A stretch of DNA of 48,708 nucleotides from Betaproteobacteria bacterium (GTDB lineage Bacteria; Pseudomonadota; Gammaproteobacteria; Burkholderiales; Casimicrobiaceae): the NCBI GenBank assembly GCA_003153475.1, contig PLYT01000040.1:1-48708 (forward strand), in the 5' to 3' direction. A model generated the notes under the pieces. That model saw only the letters and a list, made by a program, of their open reading frames with translations, was not told where the DNA came from and searched no databases. Shown piece after piece: positions 33,857-44,098 of the stretch (position 1 is the stretch's first letter; each line of letters starts with the position of its first letter). A program made the translations under genes and the position numbers.

Positions 33857-35071
33857 TCAGCGCCGGCCGCCGGCCAGCCGCACCGACGCCGGATCGAGCC
33901 GCAGGCGCGCCATCGCCCAGACGCCGACCGCCGGGCCGATCGCCAGCGGCACGAACGCGTGTCGCCAGCCCAGGGTGTCGACGAAATACGGCAGCAGGTG
34001 GATGGTCACGAGGGTCAACGTGAAGCCGAGCGCGGTCTGCAAGGTGAGCATCGTGCCCACGCGCGCCGGATCGGCGAGTTCCGCGATCGAGGCCGAAAAC
34101 TGCGCCGAGTCGGCGACGATGCTGATGCCCCAGACCAGGCAGACGGCGACCAGCAGCCAGGGCGCGCCGCCGTACAGGAGTCCGACGCTCGCTGCGCAGC
34201 TGCCGCTGACGGCCATCGCGATGATGGTCACGGTCGTGCGGCCGACCCGGTCGGCGACGAGTCCCGCGGCGACGCAGCCGATCGCGCCCGCGCCGATGAC
34301 CGCGAAGGCGGCGAGCCTCGCGGCAACCGGCGCCGACGCCGCCGGCAGCGAGACGGCGAAGCTCGCATTGAGGAATACGCCGATCCACGCCCACATCGCG
34401 TACAGCTCCCACATGTGCCCGAGATAGCCCAGGTTGGCGAGCCGCAACGGCACGTCGCGCCATGCCAGCAGCATCGCAGCCGGTTCGAAGCGCGGCGCCG
34501 GCTTGCGGTTCGGGCCGAGTCCGGCGAGCCCGATGCCGAGTGCGGCGGCCAGCGCGCTCGCCGACGACAGCGCCACCGTCGGACGCCAGTCGACGCCGCC
34601 GAAGGCGTTGAACAGATGCGGCGACGCCGAGCCCAAGGTCAGCGCGCCGACCAGGATGCCGACCATCAGTCCCATGTCGTCCTTCGCCCAGGTCGTCGCG
34701 AGCTTCATGCCGACCGGGTAGACACCCGCCATGCCGATGCCGGTGATCAGTCGCAGCAGCGGCGCCGCGACCGATGCCGGGTCGACCAGCAGCAGGCCGG
34801 CGTTGGACACTGCGGCGACTGCGGCCGACGCGGCGAACAGCCACCGTGGATCGACGCGGTCGGGAAGGCCGAGAAAGGCGCTCCCCAGGCAACCAATGAC
34901 AAAGCCCGCCTGGACGCCGCTGGTCAGCGCCGCCTGCGCGAAATTCGACAGATGGAACTCGGCGGCGAGCGCCGGCGTGACCGCGGAGGCCGAAAACCAC
35001 ACGGCCATCGCCGCAACCTGGCAGACGGCGATGACGGCAATCGAGGCCCGCTTGGAGGTCGCAAACGCCAT
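33857..35071 (-). CDS. Major facilitator superfamily transporter
   Basis: 404 aa with about 12 hydrophobic segments. The first contains AVCQVAAMAVWFSASAVTPALAAEF, and a motif-A-like loop GLVADRVGRTTVTII lies between the seventh and eighth segments. It resembles nitrate/cyanate-type or drug-efflux MFS proteins; substrate is unknown. It starts 4 nt after the dcd stop and so belongs to the apbC-dcd operon. No sign of truncation. The function is not predictable from neighbours. Confidence 0.83.
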   Translation of the reverse strand: MAFATSKRASIAVIAVCQVAAMAVWFSASAVTPALAAEFHLSNFAQAALTSGVQAGFVIGCLGSAFLGLPDRVDPRWLFAASAAVAAVSNAGLLLVDPASVAAPLLRLITGIGMAGVYPVGMKLATTWAKDDMGLMVGILVGALTLGSASPHLFNAFGGVDWRPTVALSSASALAAALGIGLAGLGPNRKPAPRFEPAAMLLAWRDVPLRLANLGYLGHMWELYAMWAWIGVFLNASFAVSLPAASAPVAARLAAFAVIGAGAIGCVAAGLVADRVGRTTVTIIAMAVSGSCAASVGLLYGGAPWLLVAVCLVWGISIVADSAQFSASIAELADPARVGTMLTLQTALGFTLTLVTIHLLPYFVDTLGWRHAFVPLAIGPAVGVWAMARLRLDPASVRLAGGRR

Positions 35072-35075
35072 CGGG

Positions 35076-35639
35076 TTAGATCTTGGGCAGCGTCACGCCC
35101 TTCTGGCCCTGGTATTTGCCGCCGCGGTCCTTGTATGACGTCTCGCAGACCTCGTCAGACTCGAAAAAAATCACCTGCGCGACGCCTTCGTTGGCGTAGA
35201 TCTTCGCGGGCAGCGGCGTCGTGTTCGAGAATTCCAGCGTGACGTAGCCCTCCCATTCCGGCTCGAGCGGCGTCACGTTGACGATGATGCCGCAGCGCGC
35301 GTACGTCGATTTGCCGAGGCAAATCGTCAATACGTTGCGTGGGATGCGGAAGTACTCGACCGTCCGAGCTAGCGCGAATGAGTTCGGCGGAATGATGCAG
35401 GACTCGCCGTTGAAGTCGACGAACGACTTGTCGTCGAAGTTCTTCGGGTCGACGATCGTCGAATTGAGATTGGTGAACAGCTTGAATTCGTTCGAGCAGC
35501 GGATGTCGTAGCCGTAGCTGGACGTGCCGTACGACACGATCTTCTTCCCCTGGATCTCGCGCACCTGGCCGGCCTCGAACGGCTCGATCATCTTGTGCTC
35601 GGCCGCCATGCGGCGGATCCAGCGGTCGGACTTGATCAT
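35076..35639 (-). CDS. dcd: dCTP deaminase
   Basis: 187 aa starting [12 protein letters not shown]; converts dCTP to dUTP for dTTP synthesis. Motifs include [28 protein letters not shown], the [38 protein letters not shown] active-site block (in parts, about residues 107-145, with Ser, Arg and Glu catalytic residues), and the C-terminal [15 protein letters not shown] tail that closes over nucleotide. It is 19 nt after apbC. Starts further upstream are out of frame with apbC and not credible. Confidence 0.95.
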   Translation of the reverse strand: MIKSDRWIRRMAAEHKMIEPFEAGQVREIQGKKIVSYGTSSYGYDIRCSNEFKLFTNLNSTIVDPKNFDDKSFVDFNGESCIIPPNSFALARTVEYFRIPRNVLTICLGKSTYARCGIIVNVTPLEPEWEGYVTLEFSNTTPLPAKIYANEGVAQVIFFESDEVCETSYKDRGGKYQGQKGVTLPKI

Positions 35640-35658
35640 CGCGAGGCTGCCGCAGCAA

Positions 35659-36747
35659 TCAGGTGTTCTGCACGACGATGTTCGGAAACTTCGCCGAAAA
35701 ATCCTCGGCCTTCTGCGCGACGAACACCGCGGTCTTGCGCGCGATGTCCTTGTAGATCGTCGCGATCGCTCCGTCGGGGTCGGCGACGACCGTCGGCCGG
35801 CCCGAATCGGCCTGCTCGCGGATATGGATGTCGAGCGGCAACTGGCCGAGGAACGGCACGTTGTAGTCGTCGCACATTCTCTTCGCGCCCCCTTCGCCGA
35901 AGATCGCCTCGGCGTGGCCGCAGTTCGAGCAGATGTGGGTCGACATGTTCTCGACGATGCCGACGATTGGGACGCCGACCTTGTCGAACATCTTGAGGCC
36001 TTTGCGCGCATCGATCAGGGCGATGTCCTGCGGCGTCGTGACGATCACCGCGCCGGTCACCGGCACCTTCTGCGACAAAGTCAGCTGGATGTCGCCCGTG
36101 CCCGGCGGCAGGTCGACGATCAGATAGTCGAGGTCGCGCCAGTTGGTATCCTTCAGCAACTGCTCGAGCGCCTGCGTCACCATCGGCCCGCGCCAGACCA
36201 TCGGCGTATCGGTATCGATCAGAAAGCCGATCGACATCGCCTGGACGCCGTGCGCCTCGAGCGGCTCCAGCGTCTTGCCGTCCTTCGATTCCGGCCTGCC
36301 GGCGATGCCAAGCATCATCGGCTGCGACGGCCCGTAGATGTCGGCGTCGAGCACGCCGACGCTGGCACCTTCGGCCGACAGCGCAAGTGCCAGGTTGACC
36401 GCCGTCGTCGACTTACCGACGCCGCCTTTGCCGCTCGCGACGGCGATGATGTTCTTGACGCCGGGAACGAGCTTGACGCCACGTTGCACCGCGTGCGAGC
36501 CGATGCGATGGCTGATCGTCACCGCGACCTTGCCGATGCCGGGGAGCGCGGCGAGATGGCGCTGGATCAGCCGGCGCAATGTCTCGTGCTGGCTCTTCGC
36601 CGGATAGCCGAGCACGACTTCGACAGCCACGTTGCCGCCATCGACCTGCACCTTGCGGATCGCCTTGTCGGAAACGAAGTCGCGGCCGGTATTGGGATCG
36701 ATCAACGAACGCAGGCTTGCTTGTACGTCTGCCTCGGAAATGGCCAT
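35659..36747 (-). CDS. apbC: Iron-sulfur cluster carrier protein ApbC (Mrp/NBP35 P-loop ATPase)
   Basis: 362 aa. An N-terminal MIP18/DUF59 domain (residues 1-80, [20 protein letters not shown]) precedes the P-loop domain. The deviant Walker A is [17 protein letters not shown] (about 104-120); switch motifs [10 protein letters not shown] and [13 protein letters not shown] follow. The cluster-binding CxxC is [17 protein letters not shown]. It loads and delivers [4Fe-4S] clusters in the cytoplasm. It is divergent from metG, a common arrangement in beta- and gammaproteobacteria. Confidence 0.95.
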   Translation of the reverse strand: MAISEADVQASLRSLIDPNTGRDFVSDKAIRKVQVDGGNVAVEVVLGYPAKSQHETLRRLIQRHLAALPGIGKVAVTISHRIGSHAVQRGVKLVPGVKNIIAVASGKGGVGKSTTAVNLALALSAEGASVGVLDADIYGPSQPMMLGIAGRPESKDGKTLEPLEAHGVQAMSIGFLIDTDTPMVWRGPMVTQALEQLLKDTNWRDLDYLIVDLPPGTGDIQLTLSQKVPVTGAVIVTTPQDIALIDARKGLKMFDKVGVPIVGIVENMSTHICSNCGHAEAIFGEGGAKRMCDDYNVPFLGQLPLDIHIREQADSGRPTVVADPDGAIATIYKDIARKTAVFVAQKAEDFSAKFPNIVVQNT

Positions 36748-36831
36748 CGGATGTCGATCGCGTGAAGCGGTTAAACAACGAGTTTAGCGAAAAACGCCTG
36801 CGGTCGGTACTCGGCGCTTCAGGCCATTTGC

Positions 36832-36837
36832 TAGAAT
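36832..36837 (+). promoter_or_regulatory. Candidate -10 element of metG
   Basis: TAGAAT preceded by TTGC, 36 nt upstream of the metG ATG in the 126-nt apbC/metG divergent spacer. A clear -35 hexamer was not seen at 16-18 nt, so confidence is moderate to low. Confidence 0.4.
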
Positions 36838-36873
36838 GCGCAAATCCCCTGCCGCATCAAAGGTCTTCGCCGC

Positions 36874-38961
36874 ATGCCGCGCCGCACGCTGTTCGTCACG
36901 ACCGCGCTGCCATACGCCAATGGCCCGTTTCACATCGGGCACATCATGGAGTACATCCAGGCCGACATCTGGGTGCGATTCCAGCGCATGCAGGGCCACG
37001 ATGTGCATTTCGTCTGCGCCGACGATGCGCACGGCGCGCCCATCATGCTGGCCGCCGAAGCCGAGGGTGTCACACCGCAGCAGATGGTCGCCCGCATCGC
37101 CGCGACCAGGCCGAAGATTCTCGGCATCGGCGAGTTCGCCGGCAAGGGCTTTCACCTGAGCTTCGACCACTGGCACAGCACCGATTCGCCGGAAAACGTC
37201 GAGTTGTCGCAGGACATCTACCGCCGGCTGAAAGGCCGCGGTTTGATCTACTCGAAAGCGGTCGAGCAGTTTTTCGACCCGGTCAAGGCGATGTTCCTGC
37301 CCGACCGCTACATCAAAGGCGAATGCCCGGTCTGCGACGCCAAGGATCAATACGGCGACTCGTGCGAGGTCTGCGGCTCGGTGTATGCGCCGACCGATCT
37401 GAAGAACCCGTATTCGACGCTTACCGGTGCGACGCCGGTGCTGAAGTCGTCGGAGCACTTTTTTTTCCGGCTGTCGGACCCGCAGTGCGTCGCCTTCCTG
37501 CGCCAATGGACGCAAGCGCCGGGCAGGCTGCAGCCCGAGGTCGCGAACAAGGCGCTCGAGTGGCTGGCTGAAAAGCCAGGCGGCGACGGCAAGGGACTGG
37601 CCGACTGGGACATTTCGCGCGACGCGCCTTACTTCGGCATTCCGATCCCCGACGCTCCGGGCAAGTATTTCTACGTCTGGCTCGATGCGCCGATCGGCTA
37701 TCTGGCTAGCCTCAAGGCGGACCTTGCGAGCAAGGGCATCGCTCTGGCCGATTTCCTGAGCGGCGAAGGCGTCGAGCAATATCATTTCATCGGCAAGGAC
37801 ATCGTGTATTTCCACACGCTGTTCTGGCCGGCGATGCTCAAGTTCGCCGGCGTGCCGTACAAGGTTCCGGACAATATCTTCGTCCACGGTTTCATCACGT
37901 TCACCGGCGAGAAGATGTCCAAATCGCGGGGCACCGGCATCAGCCCCGAGCTTTATCTCGACCTGGGACTCAATCCGGAATGGCTGCGCTATTACATCGC
38001 CGCCAAGCTCAACGCCAAAGTCGAGGACCTGGATTTCAATCCCGACGATTTTATCGCGCGGGTTAACAGCGACCTGATCGGCAAGTACGTCAATATCGCC
38101 AGCCGCGCCGCGCGCTTTATCGCGCAGACCGGCAACAAGCTCGCCGCGACGACCGGATTCGACGCACGTCACGGCATGGCGTTGCGCGCGCTGACCGACA
38201 GCATCGCCGAGCTCTATGCCAACCGCGAATTCGGCAAGGCCCTGCGCGAAGTGATGGAGCTCGCCGACCGCACCAACGAATATTTCGATCGCAACAAGCC
38301 CTGGGAAGCGGCAAAACGGCCCGACGGGGCGGAGCGCGTGCAGCAAATCTGCTCGGAATGTATCGATGACTTCCGGATTCTGACGACCTTGCTCAAGCCG
38401 GTGCTGCCCGCGGTCGCGGCCAGCGCCGAGCTGTTTCTGCAGATTCCGTCGCAGGCGTGGAGCGATCTGGGTACCGCCCTGCCGGCAGGACACGCGATCG
38501 GCGACTACAAGCACCTGCTGAACCGCATCGATCCCAAGCTGGTCGATGCGCTGCTCGAAGGACCCAAAGCGGCGGCCGGCGCAGTCTCCGCACCGGCCGC
38601 CGAACCTTCGGCGGCAACGATGCCGGTCGCGCCGCCGATCAGCATCGATGAGTTCGCCAAGATCGATCTTCGCGTCGCACGCATCGTCAATGCCGAGCAG
38701 GTCAATGGCGCCGACAAGCTCCTGAAGCTCACGCTCGACGTCGGCGAAGCACGCCACCGGACGGTGTTCGCCGGCATCAAGAGCGCCTACCAGCCGCAGG
38801 ACCTGATCGGGCGCCTGACGCCGATGGTCGCCAATCTCGCGCCGCGCAAGATGAAGTTCGGCGTGTCCGAGGGCATGGTGCTCGCCGCATCCGGCGAGGG
38901 GCCGGGGATCTTCCTACTCGCGCCGGACTCGGGTGCCGAGCCCGGCATGCGCGTCAAGTAG
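36874..38961 (+). CDS. metG: Methionyl-tRNA synthetase
   Basis: 695-aa class I synthetase. HIGH motif appears as HIGH in [15 protein letters not shown] (residues 20-23), KMSKS in [15 protein letters not shown] (about 348-352). The zinc-binding knuckle has [17 protein letters not shown] (two CxxC pairs, about 150-167), and the anticodon-binding helical domain follows. After a Pro/Ala-rich linker, the C-terminal tRNA-binding EMAP-like domain (about residues 588-695, [18 protein letters not shown]) is present, so this is the long dimerising form. Confidence 0.97.
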   Translation: MPRRTLFVTTALPYANGPFHIGHIMEYIQADIWVRFQRMQGHDVHFVCADDAHGAPIMLAAEAEGVTPQQMVARIAATRPKILGIGEFAGKGFHLSFDHWHSTDSPENVELSQDIYRRLKGRGLIYSKAVEQFFDPVKAMFLPDRYIKGECPVCDAKDQYGDSCEVCGSVYAPTDLKNPYSTLTGATPVLKSSEHFFFRLSDPQCVAFLRQWTQAPGRLQPEVANKALEWLAEKPGGDGKGLADWDISRDAPYFGIPIPDAPGKYFYVWLDAPIGYLASLKADLASKGIALADFLSGEGVEQYHFIGKDIVYFHTLFWPAMLKFAGVPYKVPDNIFVHGFITFTGEKMSKSRGTGISPELYLDLGLNPEWLRYYIAAKLNAKVEDLDFNPDDFIARVNSDLIGKYVNIASRAARFIAQTGNKLAATTGFDARHGMALRALTDSIAELYANREFGKALREVMELADRTNEYFDRNKPWEAAKRPDGAERVQQICSECIDDFRILTTLLKPVLPAVAASAELFLQIPSQAWSDLGTALPAGHAIGDYKHLLNRIDPKLVDALLEGPKAAAGAVSAPAAEPSAATMPVAPPISIDEFAKIDLRVARIVNAEQVNGADKLLKLTLDVGEARHRTVFAGIKSAYQPQDLIGRLTPMVANLAPRKMKFGVSEGMVLAASGEGPGIFLLAPDSGAEPGMRVK

Positions 38962-39016
38962 ACACGATGGCTCGAGGCAGCTTCCGTCGGACGCAACACA
39001 TCGGAGCGTTCCGGCG

Positions 39017-41008
39017 ATGATCGGCGCGCTGCCGCTGATCGTTTATGCCATCGTCGCGTGGCTTGCGATCGGCGTGCTGGCGCTGGTTCCGACCGGCGGT
39101 GGCTTCTTCGGCCGTTCGCTTTTTGCCGCCGGTGCGCTGGTCGGTCTCGCGATCGCGGTTATGGCGCTGACGGGCATCGGCGACGTTCCGCAGGCGATGG
39201 TGCTGCCGCTGGGTCTGCCCGATCTGCCGTTTCACCTGCGGCTCGACGCGCTGTCGGCATTTTTCCTGGTGCTGCTCGGCGCCGCGACGGCGGGCATCTC
39301 GGTGTACTCGGCCGGTTACTTCCACGCCAGCGAAAACGAATCGCCGCGCCTTTTATGCCTGCAATATCACGTCTTTCTTGCGGCGATGGCGCTGGTGCTC
39401 ATCGCCGACGACGCCTACATGTTCATGGTGGCGTGGGAGACGATGGCGCTGTCCTCGTTCTTCCTGGTGACGACCGACCACGTCGTCCCCGAGATACGCC
39501 GGGCCGGATTCCTTTACCTGCTGATCGCGCACGTCGGCGCGATGGCCATCCTGCTCTGCTTCGGCGTGATGCAGGGCGGCAGCGGCGATTACACGTTCGG
39601 CTCGATGCGCTCGATGGTGCTGCCCGGCGCATGGCCCTCGATCGCGTTCCTGCTGGCGCTCGCCGGATTCGGTGCCAAGGCCGGGCTCTTGCCGCTGCAC
39701 ATCTGGCTGCCGGAAGCGCATCCGGCGGCGCCCTCACCGGTATCGGCGCTGCTCTCCGCGGTGATGCTGAAGACGGCGATCTACGGCCTGTTGCGGGTGA
39801 CGTTCGACCTGCTCAATGCGCAGCTGTGGTGGTGGGGCGTCACCGCGCTGGTGCTGGGCTTGCTGACTGCGCTTTTCGGCGTCATCTACGCGACGGTGCA
39901 GGTCGACATGAAGCGCCTGCTCGCCTATTCGTCGATCGAGAACATCGGCATCATCGTCGCCGGCATCGGGCTGACGATCCTGTTCAAGGCCAATGGCAAA
40001 ATCCTTCTCGCGTCGATCACGCTGGTGGCGACGCTCTATCACGCGCTCAATCACGCATTCTTCAAGAGCCTCTTGTTCCTCGCCACCGGGTCGGTGCTGC
40101 ATTCGACCCGCGAGCGGAGCCTCGGCAAGCTCGGCGGACTGATCCATCGCATGCCCTGGGTCGCGTGGGCGGCGCTGATCGGTGCGCTGGCGATCGCGGG
40201 GCTGCCCCCGCTCAACGGCTTCGTTTCCGAATGGCTGCTGCTGCAGGCATTCCTCTTTACGCCGACGCTGCCGCAATCGTTCATCAACATGCTGGTGCCG
40301 CTCGCGGCCGCGGCGCTGGTGCTGGTCGCGGCGCTGGGCGCTTATGTGATGGTCAAGTTCTACGGCGTCGTCTTTCTCGGGCGCCCGCGGGAGGCGCAGC
40401 TGGCATATGCGCACGACGCCGGTCATTTCGAGCGCGTCGCACTGGCCTGGTTCGCGATCGGCTGCGTGATGCTGGGCCTGTTTCCAGGTACCGTCATCGC
40501 CGTCATCGACAACGTCAACACGGCGCTGATCGGCGCGACCGTGGGCCACGCCGGGGACAGGTGGTGGATGCTCGCCCCGATCAGCCCGGAGCGGTCGAGC
40601 TACAGCCCACTGATCGTGCTGGTGGTGATCGTCGCCGTTGTCGCGTTGACGATCCAGATCGTGCACCGCACCTACCACGGGCGCGTGCGCAGCGGTCCGC
40701 CCTGGGATTGCGGATTTCCGATGCAGACGCCGCGCATGCAGGATACGGCGGAAGGGTTCGGACAGCCGATCCGGCAGGTATTCGAAGCCTTCTTCCGCAT
40801 CGAGCGCGTGCTGCCGTCGCCCTTCGATGCGAAGCCGCAGTATCGCGTGACCCTGAGCGACCATCTTTGGCAATGGCTGTACCTGCCGGTCGTGCACGGG
40901 GTCGAGTTCATGGCGCGCTTCGCCGGAAGGATCCAGCAAGGCAGGATTTCGATCTACCTGATCTACAGCTTCGTCACACTGCTCGCACTGCTGATGTTCA
41001 TCCGATGA
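39017..41008 (+). CDS. hyfB: Hyf-type complex antiporter-like subunit HyfB
   Basis: 663-aa Mrp/NuoL-type membrane protein, close to the 672 aa of E. coli HyfB, from the ATG at 39017. About 16 hydrophobic segments. Proton-channel-family blocks are seen: WETMALSSFFLVTTDH (Glu on helix 5), FGAKAGLLPLHIWLPEAHPAAPSPVSALLSAVMLKTAIYGLLR in parts (Lys on helix 7), and ALNHAFFKSLLFLATGSVLH (Lys on helix 8 and His). The C-terminal extension PPWDCGFPMQTPRMQDTAEGFGQPI is HyfB-typical. It begins only 55 nt after metG and overlaps hyfC by 4 nt. Confidence 0.93.
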   Translation: MIGALPLIVYAIVAWLAIGVLALVPTGGGFFGRSLFAAGALVGLAIAVMALTGIGDVPQAMVLPLGLPDLPFHLRLDALSAFFLVLLGAATAGISVYSAGYFHASENESPRLLCLQYHVFLAAMALVLIADDAYMFMVAWETMALSSFFLVTTDHVVPEIRRAGFLYLLIAHVGAMAILLCFGVMQGGSGDYTFGSMRSMVLPGAWPSIAFLLALAGFGAKAGLLPLHIWLPEAHPAAPSPVSALLSAVMLKTAIYGLLRVTFDLLNAQLWWWGVTALVLGLLTALFGVIYATVQVDMKRLLAYSSIENIGIIVAGIGLTILFKANGKILLASITLVATLYHALNHAFFKSLLFLATGSVLHSTRERSLGKLGGLIHRMPWVAWAALIGALAIAGLPPLNGFVSEWLLLQAFLFTPTLPQSFINMLVPLAAAALVLVAALGAYVMVKFYGVVFLGRPREAQLAYAHDAGHFERVALAWFAIGCVMLGLFPGTVIAVIDNVNTALIGATVGHAGDRWWMLAPISPERSSYSPLIVLVVIVAVVALTIQIVHRTYHGRVRSGPPWDCGFPMQTPRMQDTAEGFGQPIRQVFEAFFRIERVLPSPFDAKPQYRVTLSDHLWQWLYLPVVHGVEFMARFAGRIQQGRISIYLIYSFVTLLALLMFIR

Positions 41009-41955
41009 GCGCCGCCGGCTTCCTGTCGCAACTGCTTCAGCTCGCGATCGCGCTCACGCTCGCGCCGATCCTGGTCGGATGGGTCAATCAGTGCCGGGCG
41101 TGGCTTTCCAACCGCAGCGCGCCGCCCCTGCTGCAACCGTACCGGATGATCCGAAAGCTGTTTCACAAGGACGCTGTGGTCGCGGAGCATGCGTCGTGGC
41201 TGTTCCGGATGACGCCATATATTGTCTTCGCCGCGATGGCACTCGCGGCGGCAATCGTGCCGTCGCTCGCGACCGACCTGCCGTTCGCTCGCGCCGCCGA
41301 CGCGATCGCGCTGGTCGGCCTGTTCGCGCTGGCGCGCGTGTTCGGAGCGCTGGCCGCGATGGATATCGGCACCGCGTTCGGCTCGATGGGCGCGCGCCGC
41401 GAGATGTTCGTCGGCTTTCTCGCCGAGCCCGCGCTGCTGATGGTGCTGTTCACCGCATCGCTGATCTCGGGCTCGACCTCGCTGCCGACGATCGTCGATA
41501 CCTTGGCGCACCGTGAATTCGCGATCTATCCGAGCCTCGCCTTCGCCGGCGTCGCGTTCACGATGGTGTCGCTGGCCGAAAACGCGCGCATCCCGATCGA
41601 CAATCCGGCCACCCACCTCGAGCTGACGATGATTCACGAGGCGATGCTGCTCGAGTATTCGGCGCGCCACCTGGCACTGATCGAGTGGGCGTCCGCGCTG
41701 AAGCTGTTCAATTATTCGTGCATCGGGCTGGCGCTGTTCCTGCCGTTCGGAATCGCCGAAGGCAGCGCCGACTGGCTGGCCATCCTCGGCGCTACGCCGG
41801 TGCTGATCGTCAAGCTCGCCGTCGGCGGCTTCGCTCTGGCGTTGATCGAGACGCTGTCGGCGAAGCTGCGTATCTTTCGCGCGCCCGAGTTTCTGGGCAC
41901 CGCCTTCCTGCTTGCGGTGCTCGCGATGCTGGTCAACCTGATGCTGGGCAGCTGA
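41005..41955 (+). CDS. hyfC: Hyf-type complex NuoH-like membrane subunit HyfC
   Basis: 316 aa, as in E. coli HyfC. It is the NuoH/HycD-type subunit that contacts the peripheral arm. Eight or so hydrophobic segments; the conserved NuoH blocks are LLQPYRMIRKLFHKD, FGSMGARREMFVGFLAEPALLM, and the quinone/ion-path-like SLAENARIPIDNPATHLELTMIHEAMLLEYSARHLALIEW (in parts). The ATG overlaps the hyfB stop (ATGA). All key acidic residues of the loop appear kept. Confidence 0.94.
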   Translation: MSAAGFLSQLLQLAIALTLAPILVGWVNQCRAWLSNRSAPPLLQPYRMIRKLFHKDAVVAEHASWLFRMTPYIVFAAMALAAAIVPSLATDLPFARAADAIALVGLFALARVFGALAAMDIGTAFGSMGARREMFVGFLAEPALLMVLFTASLISGSTSLPTIVDTLAHREFAIYPSLAFAGVAFTMVSLAENARIPIDNPATHLELTMIHEAMLLEYSARHLALIEWASALKLFNYSCIGLALFLPFGIAEGSADWLAILGATPVLIVKLAVGGFALALIETLSAKLRIFRAPEFLGTAFLLAVLAMLVNLMLGS

Positions 41956-41966
41956 CGACGAGCCCG

Positions 41967-42635
41967 ATGCCGATGACGCAGATCCCGATCTGGGCGCAGC
42001 TGATCAACCTGCTCGCCGCGGTACTGCTGCTGCTGGCGTTCGCGATGCTTGCGCAACGCCGGGTGCTGACGCTGATCAACCTGTTCGCCGCGCAGGGATT
42101 CGCGCTCGCCTCGTCGACCGCGATCGTCGCGTTCGCCACCCATCAGCCGCATCTGTACTGGTCGGTCGGGCTCACGCTTGTGCTCAAGGTGATGCTGCTG
42201 CCCTGGCTGCTGCACCGGCTGATTCTAAAGCTCGACGTCAAGTGGGACGTCGAAGGCCTGATCAACATTCCGACGACGATGCTGCTCGGCATCGTGCTGG
42301 TCGTGTTCGCGTTCAACCTGGCGCTGCCGATCTCGCAGCTCGCCAACACGGTGACCCGGGCAACGCTGGGGATCGCGATGGCCAGCGTCATGCTCGCCTT
42401 CCTGATGATGATCACCCGCCGCAAGGCGATCCCGCAGGTGATCGGCTTCCTGGCGATGGAAAACGGGCTGTTCTTCGCGGCGACCAGCGCGACTTACGGC
42501 ATGCCCATGGTGGTCGAGCTCGGCATCGCGCTGGATGTGCTGGTCGCTATGCTGATCCTCGGCGTGTTCTTCTTCCAGATCCGCGAGCAGTTCGACAGCC
42601 TCGACCTGCAGCATCTGGAAAAACTGAAGGAATAA
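41967..42635 (+). CDS. hyfE: Hyf-type complex membrane subunit HyfE (NuoK-like)
   Basis: 222-aa membrane protein with about seven hydrophobic segments (E. coli HyfE 216 aa). The NuoK-like C-terminal half has ATLGIAMASVMLAFLMMITRRKAIPQVIGFLAMENGLFFAATS, with a Glu in the membrane segment. The start ATG 41967 is 12 nt after hyfC; a longer frame upstream lies inside hyfC. It overlaps hyfF by one base (TAATG). Confidence 0.92.
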   Translation: MPMTQIPIWAQLINLLAAVLLLLAFAMLAQRRVLTLINLFAAQGFALASSTAIVAFATHQPHLYWSVGLTLVLKVMLLPWLLHRLILKLDVKWDVEGLINIPTTMLLGIVLVVFAFNLALPISQLANTVTRATLGIAMASVMLAFLMMITRRKAIPQVIGFLAMENGLFFAATSATYGMPMVVELGIALDVLVAMLILGVFFFQIREQFDSLDLQHLEKLKE

Positions 42636-44083
42636 TGGAAATTCTCGTCATCCTCGGCGCGCCTCTCGCCGGCGCCGTGCTGCTCGCCTCGATCGGCGAG
42701 CGTGAGCACGCTCCGGAAATCAACGTCGGCGTATGCCTGGTCACGTTCGTCGCGGCCGTGGCGCTGACCGTCCGTGTGATCGGCGAGGGTCCGCTGCTCG
42801 TAGCCGACAAGCTTTTTTTCGTCGATTCGTTCAATGTATTCCTGATCGCGCTCACCGCGTTCGTCGGCCTGACGACGTCGATCTTTTCGCGGCCGTACAT
42901 GAGGATCGAGCAGGAGCTCGGGCACCTGACGCCGGCGCGGCTCAGGCTCTACCACAGCATGTACCAGCTCTTCAATTTCACGATGCTGCTGGCGCTGTCG
43001 ACCAACAACATGGGCTTGCTGTGGGTCGCGATGGAGGCCGCGACATTGACGACGGTGCTGCTGATCTCGCTCTACCGCACGCCGGCGAGCCTCGAGGCGG
43101 CCTGGAAGTATTTCATCCTGTGCGGCGTCGGCATCGCGCAGGCGCTGTTTGGAACGATCCTGCTCTATTTCGCTGCGGAAAAACTGCTCGGCGCCGGCGG
43201 GAATGCGCTGCTGTGGACCGAGCTCAACAACGTCAAGGGCGATCTCGAGCCGACGGTGCTCTCGCTCGCCTTCGTCTTCCTGCTGGTCGGCTACGGCACC
43301 AAGGTCGGCCTGGTGCCGCTGCACAACTGGCTTCCCGATGCGCACGCCGAAGGTCCGACGCCGGTATCGGCGGTGCTCTCCGGCCTGCTGCTCAACGTGG
43401 CGTTGTACGCGGTCGTCCGCTGCAAGGTGCTGGTCGAAGGCTCGGTGCACACCTCGTTCGCACGGAGCTTGATGATGGGCTTCGGACTCCTGTCGCTGGT
43501 CGTAGCATCGCTGCTGCTGCTGCGGCAGAAGGACATCAAGCGGCTGTTCGCCTATTCGTCGATCGAGCACATGGGCATCATCACTTTCGCCTTCGGCATG
43601 GGCGGCCCGATCGCGAGCTTCGCGGGCCTGCTGCACATGACCGTGCACTCGCTGACCAAGTCGGCGATCTTTTTCACCGTCGGACACGCGACGCAAAAGG
43701 CGGGCACGCAATTGATGGACGGCATTCGCGGCCTGGTGACGATCAGCCCGCTGATCGGCTGGGGGCTCGCGCTGGGCACGCTCGCGATCCTCGGCATGCC
43801 GCCGTTCGGCGTCTTCGCCAGCGAATTCCTGGTCCTGACGACCGCGATTCACGAGCAGCCGTGGGCGACGCCGCTGCTGCTGGGTGGCCTGGCAATCTCG
43901 TTCGCCGCGATTTTTTCGCGCATCCAGCCGATGGTTTTCGGCGAGACGACGGTCAAGCGGCTGCCGCACCGGCCGGCGATGATCCCGGTGTTCGTCCACC
44001 TGGGGATCGTACTGATGCTGGGCCTCTGGATCCCGCCGTTTCTCGCCGACTGGTATCGCCAGGCGGCACGACTGATCGGTTGA
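42635..44083 (+). CDS. hyfF: Hyf-type complex antiporter-like subunit HyfF
   Basis: 482-aa Mrp/NuoN-type subunit, a little shorter than E. coli HyfF. ATG 42635 shares a base with the hyfE stop. Family blocks are LLWVAMEAATLTTVLLISLYRTPASLEAAWKYF, VGYGTKVGLVPLHNWLPDAHAEGPTPVSAVLSG (Lys/His on the channel helices) and LLHMTVHSLTKSAIFFTVGHATQK. It is the second ion-channel-like subunit of the complex. No HyfD-type third antiporter subunit is present. Confidence 0.93.
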   Translation: MEILVILGAPLAGAVLLASIGEREHAPEINVGVCLVTFVAAVALTVRVIGEGPLLVADKLFFVDSFNVFLIALTAFVGLTTSIFSRPYMRIEQELGHLTPARLRLYHSMYQLFNFTMLLALSTNNMGLLWVAMEAATLTTVLLISLYRTPASLEAAWKYFILCGVGIAQALFGTILLYFAAEKLLGAGGNALLWTELNNVKGDLEPTVLSLAFVFLLVGYGTKVGLVPLHNWLPDAHAEGPTPVSAVLSGLLLNVALYAVVRCKVLVEGSVHTSFARSLMMGFGLLSLVVASLLLLRQKDIKRLFAYSSIEHMGIITFAFGMGGPIASFAGLLHMTVHSLTKSAIFFTVGHATQKAGTQLMDGIRGLVTISPLIGWGLALGTLAILGMPPFGVFASEFLVLTTAIHEQPWATPLLLGGLAISFAAIFSRIQPMVFGETTVKRLPHRPAMIPVFVHLGIVLMLGLWIPPFLADWYRQAARLIG

Positions 44084-44098
44084 CCGCGCCTCTCCCCG